Positions 7,523-12,439 of a DNA stretch of 12,439 nucleotides are shown piece by piece; the first letter of the stretch is position 1; each line of letters starts with the position of its first letter. The position numbers were made by a program, and so were the translations under genes. Origin of the DNA: an uncultured Eubacteriales bacterium (GTDB lineage Bacteria > Bacillota > Clostridia > Oscillospirales > Acutalibacteraceae); contig CAJKBQ010000050.1 in NCBI GenBank assembly GCA_905198155.1, positions 1 to 12,439 on the forward strand, read 5' to 3'. The notes beneath the pieces were generated by a model, which did not search any database, was not told the DNA's origin, and was given only the letters and a program-made list of their open reading frames with translations.

Positions 7523-7532
7523 TTCGCGCTAA

Positions 7533-7563
7533 AAAAGTACAATGCCGCGCACAAAAGTATGAT
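7533..7563 (+). promoter_or_regulatory. Direct-repeat pair at 20-bp spacing, candidate AraC-type operator of the importer operon
   Basis: AAAAGTACAAT (7533-7543) and AAAAGTATGAT (7553-7563) match at 9 of 11 positions, and both differences are transitions. The centres are 20 bp apart, close to two helical turns, and the downstream copy ends at the first base of the -35 box. This is the classic arrangement for AraC-family activators. The protein that binds is inferred to be the divergent regulator. Confidence 0.55.
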
Positions 7564-7591
7564 TGATTTTTCACCGCCGATGCGCTATCAT
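7563..7591 (+). promoter_or_regulatory. Promoter of the ABC importer operon
   Basis: TTGATT (7563-7568), exactly 17 bp, TATCAT (7586-7591). The -10 is one base from consensus and the -35 has the core TTGA. The start point is predicted near 7598, leaving a leader of about 65 nt. The moderate -35 with direct repeats next to it fits an activator-dependent promoter. Confidence 0.7.
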
Positions 7592-7662
7592 AGAGCCATA
7601 CCCCCGGACGACGCCCGCCGAGCAGGCGTGCCGACCGGGCAAACCTGTGAGGAGGAGTACAA

Positions 7663-8610
7663 ATGACCGCAATGGATTCGTCCCGTGCGATGCCGAAGTC
7701 GCTGAAACGGGCACGGCTGCGCCGCAATTTCCAAAAGTTCGCGCCGTATTACTTCATGTTGCTGCCCGCGATCGTGTACGTCGCGATCTTCAACTACGCG
7801 CCGCTGTACGGGCTGCAAATCGCGTTCAAAGATTTCAAAGGCTCGCTGGGCTTTGCCGCCAGCCGCTGGGTTGGGCTGAAACACTTCATCAGCTTTTTTG
7901 AAAGCCACTACTTTTGGGAGCTGCTGCGCAACACGTTCGCGCTGTCGCTGTATTCGCTGGCCGTCGGGTTCCCGATCCCGATTATCCTGGCGCTGATGCT
8001 GAACGAGCTGGGGCCGAAGTACAAACGCTTCACCCAAACCGTGCTGTATGCGCCGCACTTCATCTCGACGGTGGTCATGGTCGGTATCATCATGCTGATG
8101 CTGTCGCCGAGCTACGGCGTGGTCAACACGGTCATCAAAGCCCTGGGCCACGACCCGATCTACTTTATGTCGCTGCCGAGCGCGTTCCGCCATATCTATG
8201 TGTGGTCGGGCGTGTGGCAGGGCATGGGCTGGAGCGCCGTGATCTACCTGGCAGCGCTGTCTGCCGTCAGCCCGGAGCTGCACGAGGCCGCCACCATCGA
8301 CGGCGCCAGCAAGCTCCAGCGCATCTGGCACATCAACGTCCCGACGATTAAGCCGACGATCATCATCCTGCTGATTTTGCAGCTGGGCAGCATCGCCAGC
8401 GTCGGGTACGAAAAAGTCTACCTGCTGCAAAACAACCTGAACGTCGAAGTGTCGGAGGTCATCTCCACCTACGTGTACAAGCGCGGTATTCTGGACACCA
8501 GTTACAGTTTTTCCAGCGCCGTGGGGCTGTTCAACAACGTGGTGAACGTATCGCTGCTGCTGATTGCGAACGCAATCTCGCGCAAAGCGAGCGACACCAG
8601 CCTGTTCTGA
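7663..8610 (+). CDS. Carbohydrate ABC importer permease, LplB type
   Basis: 315 aa inner-membrane permease, first gene of the importer operon. Start at 7663 is set by GAGGAGGAG (about 7649-7657) 5-6 bp upstream. A basic cytoplasmic N-terminus (about 15-22) is followed by the family opening YYFMLLPAIVYVAIFNYAPLYG (29-50, quoted in part) and the FKDF segment (55-58) typical of LplB/YteP-like proteins, then six predicted membrane helices. The cytoplasmic coupling loop is clear at about 205-230: ELHEAATIDGASKLQRIWHI, the EAA motif that contacts the ATPase. It should form a heterodimer with the permease encoded 16 bp downstream. No ATPase gene is in the operon; relatives in Bacillus use the shared MsmX ATPase, and I expect the same here. 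Substrate is likely an oligo- or polysaccharide fragment, not resolved further. Confidence 0.95.
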   Translation: MTAMDSSRAMPKSLKRARLRRNFQKFAPYYFMLLPAIVYVAIFNYAPLYGLQIAFKDFKGSLGFAASRWVGLKHFISFFESHYFWELLRNTFALSLYSLAVGFPIPIILALMLNELGPKYKRFTQTVLYAPHFISTVVMVGIIMLMLSPSYGVVNTVIKALGHDPIYFMSLPSAFRHIYVWSGVWQGMGWSAVIYLAALSAVSPELHEAATIDGASKLQRIWHINVPTIKPTIIILLILQLGSIASVGYEKVYLLQNNLNVEVSEVISTYVYKRGILDTSYSFSSAVGLFNNVVNVSLLLIANAISRKASDTSLF

Positions 8611-8626
8611 TGGGAGGAAGAAAGTG

Positions 8627-9535
8627 ATGCATACCAAAAACCGCATTCGGGAATCCCGCGGCGATCAGGTTTTCAAAATTATTAACACCACCATCGTCAC
8701 GATCCTGCTGCTGATCGTGCTCTATCCGCTGATTAACGTGCTGTCCTGCTCGTTCAGCGACCCGCTGGAAGTGGGCGCAGGGCACGTGATCCTGCTGCCG
8801 AAGGGGCTGAACATCCTCGGCTACAAACGCGTGTTCCAGGATCCGTCCATCATGACGGGCTACGCGAACTCGCTGTTCTACACCGTCGTCGGTACGGTCA
8901 TCAACCTGCTGGTCACGGTACCCGCCGGGTACGCGCTGTCCAGATCCAATCTGCCCGGACGCGGCGTGATTATGGGCTACTTCATGTTCACCATGTATTT
9001 CAGCGGCGGCATGATCCCGAGCTTCCTGCTCGTGCGGAACCTCGGTTTGTACGACACGCGCGCCGTGCTGCTGATCCTCGGTGCATTCAGCACCTACAAC
9101 TGCATCATCTGCCGCACGTTTTTCGCTTCCATCCCCAAAGAGCTGGAAGAAGCCGCGTCCATCGACGGCTGCGCCCCCATCCGCTGTTTTATCCAGATCA
9201 TCCTGCCGATTTCGCAGGCGCTGCTGGGCGTGATGGTGCTGTACTTCGCCGTCGGGCATTGGAACAGCTACTTCAACGCGATGATGTACACCTATCGCGA
9301 TGCACTGAAACCGCTGCAGGTGATCCTGCGCCGCATCTTGGTCGAAGCGCAGATGTCCGCCCAAATGTCCGAAAACATGGGCGGCGCAGAAGATTACGCC
9401 GACGAGCAGTATCAGCTCGCCGCGCTCATCCGCTACGCAGTGATCGTTGTGTCGTCGGTGCCGGTGCTGATTCTGTACCCGTTCCTGCAAAAGTATTTTG
9501 ACCAAGGCGTCATGATCGGCTCGGTCAAAGGCTGA
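8627..9535 (+). CDS. Carbohydrate ABC importer permease, YtcP/CarB type
   Basis: 302 aa second permease. GGGAGG (8612-8617) precedes adjacent in-frame GTG (8624) and ATG (8627) codons; ATG is chosen, with 9 bp spacing, though GTG at 6 bp is possible and would add one residue. The family features are the early LYPLINVLSCSFSDP segment (32-46), which matches the YPxxNxxxxSFSD opening of this group, five to six further membrane helices, MYFSGGMIPSFLL (123-135), and the EAA loop at about 172-198 with ELEEAASIDGCAPIRCFIQI. The C-terminus FDQGVMIGSVKG is the hallmark ending of YtcP-like permeases (VKG). The gap to the upstream permease is 16 bp, so translation is probably coupled. It pairs with LplB-type partners to import carbohydrates delivered by the binding lipoprotein downstream. 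Confidence 0.95.
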   Translation: MHTKNRIRESRGDQVFKIINTTIVTILLLIVLYPLINVLSCSFSDPLEVGAGHVILLPKGLNILGYKRVFQDPSIMTGYANSLFYTVVGTVINLLVTVPAGYALSRSNLPGRGVIMGYFMFTMYFSGGMIPSFLLVRNLGLYDTRAVLLILGAFSTYNCIICRTFFASIPKELEEAASIDGCAPIRCFIQIILPISQALLGVMVLYFAVGHWNSYFNAMMYTYRDALKPLQVILRRILVEAQMSAQMSENMGGAEDYADEQYQLAALIRYAVIVVSSVPVLILYPFLQKYFDQGVMIGSVKG

Positions 9536-9552
9536 TTTTCCTATGGTTCAAC

Positions 9553-9592
9553 GCCGTCCCCGTCCGCGGGTGGCCAACGCGGCACGGGCGGC
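9553..9592 (+). other. Imperfect GC-rich hairpin between permease and binding-protein genes
   Basis: Left arm 9553-9568 and right arm 9578-9592 pair as GCCG, CCC, GT and CCGCG blocks (14 bp with small bulges) around a 9-nt loop. No T-run follows, so it is not a clear terminator. In sugar importer operons such hairpins can raise the level of the binding-protein mRNA by blocking decay or by processing; that role is inferred here. Confidence 0.45.
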
Positions 9593-9642
9593 TGCGAATA
9601 GATTTTTACCCATCTTCATTATTTTCAAGGAGGATTTTCCAG

Positions 9643-11268
9643 ATGTTCAAAAAAGCAATCTCGCTGGTTCTGGTACTCTGCCTGACGCTTGCGCTGTGTG
9701 CGTGCGCCAACGGCACCACGTCCAGCACTGCCCCCACCCCCAGCAAAGACACGCCCGCCTCGTCTGCGGCTGCGTCCGAAGGCGAAAAGCTCAGCTATCC
9801 GGTCGTTTCCTCGCCGATCACCGTCAAAGGCGTCGTCGTCGCGCTGGACATGACGTACCCGCGCACTGTGTGGCAGGACGTTGAAAAAGTCACCGGCGTG
9901 AAATTCGAGTTTGAAAATATCGAAACTGACGCATTTTCCGTGTATGTTGCGGCCGGCAACTGGCCGGATTTCTTCCATTGCTCCATGGATAATTCGCAAA
10001 TCAACGACTACGGCATCACCGGCAAAAAATTCGCCAACTACAAAGATTACCTCGACCTGATGCCGAACCTCCAGCAGACGTTCAAAGACTATCCGCAGGC
10101 GCAGAAAGCCGTCACCGAAACCAACGGTGCGATCTATCAGCTGCCGTACATCGAAGAATCCGCCACGGTTGGCCAGGCCCGGCTGTACTATCGCGAAGAC
10201 ATACTGAAAGCCGCCGGTCAGAAAGTCCCGACCACCACGGAAGAGTTCTACAACGTGCTGAAAGCACTGAAAGACTACAACAACGGGGAAGCCCCGCTGG
10301 TGTGTGCCATCAGCGAATCCTCCTACGTCGGTGCTGCGCTGTATTCCGCGTTCGGTCCGGAAACCACTTCCGATTTTGAAGAAGACAGCAACAAAAAAGT
10401 GCAGTACAACCGCCTTGGCGACCAGTACCGTCACTACCTCTCGTTCATCAACAAGCTGTACAAAGATGGTCTGCTGCATCAGGAATACCTGACGCTCGAC
10501 AGTGCGACCCAGAAATCCCTCGCGCAGGCGGGTAAAACCGTGTTCATGGACAACGCCGCTCACTCCCTGAAAGAATCCGATTTTGCCAGCGGCACTGTGG
10601 AACTGAACGTGCTGGCTCCGCTGACCTCTGAATATGACAGCGAGCGTGTGTACCTCGGCCAGCTGCCGATCTCGTTGAGCGGCGGGTTCTTCATCAACGC
10701 CGAATCCAAATACGTCAAAGAACTGGCACGCTGCTTCGACATCATGTACGCGACCGAAGAAGTCGCGCCGGGCACCGGTCTGTACGGCGAATCCTTCTGC
10801 TACGGCAACCAGGGCGTGACGTGGGACTACTCCAACGCCGACAAGACCGAGTATAAATTCATCCAGCCGGACAGCTGGACGGAATCGTTCACGAATTACC
10901 AGTACAAGTGCGTGATTTACACCAATGCCGGCCGCGCAACCGCGCTGAAAGGCTGCGTCACCTCTACCCCGGGCAACAACCAGGCGCGTCAGAAGGGCTT
11001 CGTTGCCAATATGCAGCCGTACATGGACAAAGATCCGTTCCCGACCAAGTTCCTGAAATTCGATGAAGATGAGCAGACCACCATCACCGACTACTACACG
11101 GACATTCAGAAGTACGTCGATGAAATGCACGACAAGTTCATCTCCGGCGTTGAAGACGTCAACAACGACACCACCTGGAACACCTACTGCAAGCGCATCG
11201 AAGATATGCACATCGACGAAGTGCTGAAAGTTTACCAGGCGTCCTACGACCGTTGGCTGGCTTCCTAA
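9643..11268 (+). CDS. Extracellular solute-binding lipoprotein of a carbohydrate ABC importer (LipO/YtcQ type)
   Basis: 541 aa, with AAGGAGG (9627-9633) 9 bp before the ATG. A lipoprotein signal peptide (MFKKA, hydrophobic core, lipobox LCAC) predicts cleavage before Cys21, which would be lipidated and anchored to the outer face of the membrane. A Ser/Thr/Pro/Ala linker (about 23-48) follows. The mature part shows the pattern of the large sugar-binding proteins that pair with LplB/YtcP permeases: WQDVEKVTGVKFEFENIE (75-92), a VAAGNWPDFF segment (102-111) equivalent to the common ASGDLPD motif, GAIYQLPYIEES (about 164-175) and a C-terminal WNTYCKRIEDMHIDEVLKVY segment. The 107-bp gap from the permease gene carries a hairpin and no promoter that I can recognise. 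It is the last gene before a strong terminator. It captures the sugar outside the cell and delivers it to the permeases. The exact ligand is unknown. Confidence 0.95.
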   Translation: MFKKAISLVLVLCLTLALCACANGTTSSTAPTPSKDTPASSAAASEGEKLSYPVVSSPITVKGVVVALDMTYPRTVWQDVEKVTGVKFEFENIETDAFSVYVAAGNWPDFFHCSMDNSQINDYGITGKKFANYKDYLDLMPNLQQTFKDYPQAQKAVTETNGAIYQLPYIEESATVGQARLYYREDILKAAGQKVPTTTEEFYNVLKALKDYNNGEAPLVCAISESSYVGAALYSAFGPETTSDFEEDSNKKVQYNRLGDQYRHYLSFINKLYKDGLLHQEYLTLDSATQKSLAQAGKTVFMDNAAHSLKESDFASGTVELNVLAPLTSEYDSERVYLGQLPISLSGGFFINAESKYVKELARCFDIMYATEEVAPGTGLYGESFCYGNQGVTWDYSNADKTEYKFIQPDSWTESFTNYQYKCVIYTNAGRATALKGCVTSTPGNNQARQKGFVANMQPYMDKDPFPTKFLKFDEDEQTTITDYYTDIQKYVDEMHDKFISGVEDVNNDTTWNTYCKRIEDMHIDEVLKVYQASYDRWLAS

Positions 11269-11304
11269 TCCCCCATTCTTTGAATCTGCTTTCCCATAAC
11301 ACCC

Positions 11305-11354
11305 GCCCCGTACCCGGAACGATCCCTGATCGTCCAGGCACGGGGCGATTTTTT
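11305..11354 (+). terminator. Rho-independent terminator of the importer operon
   Basis: Long hairpin with a GCCCCGT / ACGGGGC base (11305-11311 and 11340-11346), a partly paired middle and an ACGATC / GATCGT top around a 3-nt loop. It is followed by GA and six T (11349-11354). It lies about 36 bp after the stop of the binding-protein gene. Confidence 0.88.
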
Positions 11355-11493
11355 ACCGAATGCATCGCGCAGCACCGGCAACCCTCGCCGTGACCGCAGC
11401 CCCTCAGCACCTGCATCTCCGGCTGTACTCGCAATTCCAATTTTCCCCTCGTCCGCACCGCAATCCGCACGCCCCGACCGCCATATCCCCCAC
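11355..11493. other. Intergenic stretch without a recognisable gene
   Basis: Between the operon terminator and the first clear repeat I see no ribosome binding site, no protein-like frame and no RNA gene. C-rich tracts near 11460-11493 resemble the sequence before the second 39-bp repeat (around 11826-11853) and may be the degenerate start of the repeat module. Confidence 0.5.
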
Positions 11494-11631
11494 CCCCACC
11501 GTCAAAACTTGCCCCGATAAAAAAATTATAATTCACACGACCTCTGCCCACGCCCAATTCTACCCATAACGCACCCCTCGTGGCCAAACTTACGAGCGCG
11601 GTGAGCGGAGAGGGGCTTCCCTTCGGCCGCA
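11494..11631. repeat. Mosaic repeat unit I
   Basis: Opens with a 39-bp segment (11494-11532) that recurs at 11854-11892 with one mismatch (11524/11884), exactly 360 bp apart. It continues through TACCCATA (11561-11568), a CTCGT...ACGAG stem (11577-11581 and 11592-11596) and ends with a 22-bp segment at 11610-11631 that recurs exactly at 12038-12059 and 12329-12350. Compared with the later copies it lacks about 70 bp between the ACGAG stem and the 22-bp segment. No coding signal is seen. Confidence 0.8.
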
Positions 11632-11853
11632 GGCCATTCGTCCTGCTGGCAGGTCTGCACTCGTAGCTCCCCCTTCGGTTCGCGACTGCGCGCGGTCGTC
11701 GCAGACACCGCAGCGACGTGCTGGCACGCGAAGCGTCGCCTGAGAGGGCGTGGCCGACACAGTCGCCGCAGCGGGAGCAGAGCGCGCAGCGCGGTCTATG
11801 GGACGCGAACAAACTCGTAACACTATACGCCCCGCCCACCACATCCACCCTCT
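11632..11853. other. GC-rich non-coding spacer between repeat units, with short dyads
   Basis: No credible gene. The sequence is full of short GC-rich dyads (for example CGTGC TG GCACG near 11718-11729) and permuted GCAGCG/CGCAG words like those in the flanking repeats, so it looks like a more diverged part of the same repeat family. Confidence 0.45.
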
Positions 11854-11907
11854 CCCCACCGTCAAAACTTGCCCCGATAAAAATATTATAATCCATAATC
11901 TCCACTC
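11854..11907. repeat. Second copy of the 39-bp repeat head
   Basis: 11854-11892 matches 11494-11532 with one mismatch; the next 15 bp diverge. It leads directly into the tandem 291-bp unit that begins near 11908. The downstream tandem copy lacks this head. Confidence 0.8.
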
Positions 11908-12439
11908 GCACCAATCATACCCATACCGCACTCCCTCGTGGCCGAATTTACGAGCGCAGCGAGCACGTGCTCACTGCGTGGAGCACTACCCCTCTGGGGG
12001 CGCCGGAGCGCGCGGTGACTGCGTCGACCGCTGCGACGAGGGGCTTCCCTTCGGCCGCAAAAGATGTCCCGATTACATGGATCTTATGGTACCCGGCTCC
12101 CTCGCGGCGGCCGTGCCGGCCGCGTGCTGCCCGCGGTAGCGGTGACTGCGTCGACCGCGTGCAGTCGCGGCTAAGGCTGAGGGAGTTGCCATAGGCCGCA
12201 CCAATCATACCCATACCGCATCCCCCGTGGCTGAACTCGCGACGCGCAGCGGAGCACATGCTCACTGCGTGGAGCACTACCCCTCTGGGGGCGCCGGAGC
12301 GCGCGGTGACTGCGTCGACCGCTGCGACGAGGGGCTTCCCTTCGGCCGCAAAAGATGTCCCGATTACATGGATCTTATGGTACCCGGCTCCCTCGCGGCG
12401 GCCGTGCCGGCCGCGTGCTGCCCGCGGTAGCGGTGACTG
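11908..12439. repeat. Tandem repeat with period of about 291 bp, second copy cut by the window end
   Basis: First unit about 11908-12197, second from 12198 to the window end. The 181 bp at 11968-12148 are identical to 12259-12439, with offset 291. The first 60 bp of each unit are diverged (offset 290-291, several substitutions), so this is not a simple whole-unit duplication. Each unit holds GCGGCCG TGC CGGCCGC (perfect 7-bp hairpin, 12107-12123 in the first) and two copies of a 20-bp hairpin motif. Frames across it (for example the CVEHYPSGGAG peptide that appears in both copies) follow the repeat and carry no gene signals. Function unknown. Confidence 0.88.
12012..12031. repeat. 20-bp hairpin motif inside the tandem unit, four occurrences
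   Basis: GCGGTGACTGCGTCGACCGC occurs at 12012-12031, 12139-12158 and 12303-12322, and begins again at 12430 where the window ends. Spacings alternate 127, 164, 127 bp. The motif folds as GCGGT/ACCGC plus GAC/GTC with a one-base bulge and a 3-nt loop. Confidence 0.8.

Noticed and set aside
9625..11211. 528-residue minus-strand frame
   Set aside because: Antisense to the solute-binding lipoprotein, Phe/Val/Gly-rich shadow without gene signals.
11750..12430. Small frames on both strands in the 3' repeat block sharing peptides such as CVEHYPSGGAGARG
   Set aside because: The shared peptide is just the translated tandem repeat. There are no ribosome binding sites, composition is skewed, and several frames are open at once because of GC content.
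11494..12439. CRISPR array
   Set aside because: The repeated segments are far apart, of unequal size, and the long units are themselves repeated, so there are no unique spacers of constant length and no cas genes.
11494..12439. Insertion sequence or rRNA/tRNA remnant
   Set aside because: No transposase-like frame, no terminal inverted repeats bounding a unit, and no tRNA cloverleaf or rRNA segment recognised.

Overview
The window is GC-rich bacterial DNA. Strong AGGAGG-type ribosome binding sites, a lipoprotein signal with a Clostridia-style lipobox, LplB/YtcP-type sugar permeases and membrane-bound AraC regulators all point to a Gram-positive Firmicute. A high-GC gut-type Clostridia (Oscillospirales/Ruminococcaceae-like) is my best guess, but nothing here fixes the genus. 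The window opens inside a gene and closes inside a tandem repeat, which is what a contig of a fragmented assembly would look like.

Layout. (1) Positions 3-3581 (+): the C-terminal part of a membrane-anchored AraC-family regulator, a 102-bp gap carrying 9-bp direct repeats and a weak promoter, then a complete cytoplasmic GH35 beta-galactosidase closed by a strong terminator. (2) 3603-5456 (+): a near-consensus promoter drives a two-gene unit, a four-helix membrane protein with a C-terminal flavodoxin-like domain and a CmpB-type (PF06541) membrane protein with a basic coiled-coil tail. It ends at a bidirectional terminator shared with the convergent gene. (3) 7314-5455 (-): a full-length AraC-family regulator with two membrane helices around an extracellular sensor region. 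(4) 7315-7662: a divergent control region with two opposed promoters, a 14-bp perfect hairpin and a pair of direct repeats abutting the -35 box of the transporter promoter. (5) 7663-11354 (+): a three-gene carbohydrate ABC importer operon (two permeases, then a solute-binding lipoprotein) ending in a strong terminator. No ATPase gene is present, as is usual for this family, which borrows an MsmX-type ATPase encoded elsewhere. (6) 11355-12439: about 1.1 kb without a credible gene, occupied by mosaic and tandem repeats rich in hairpins, with a roughly 291-bp tandem unit still running at the window end.

How it fits together: the binding protein and permeases would import an oligosaccharide under control of the divergent membrane AraC regulator, which could sense the sugar outside the cell. 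The GH35 enzyme has no signal peptide, so it would remove terminal beta-galactosyl residues from imported sugars in the cytoplasm, under its own upstream AraC regulator. The link between the GH35 and the importer is inference from proximity, since two terminators and unrelated genes lie between them. Most of the window is a recognisable glycan-uptake locus. The least explained parts are the 3' repeat block and the flavodoxin-like/CmpB pair. I do not see a clearly new multi-gene system.
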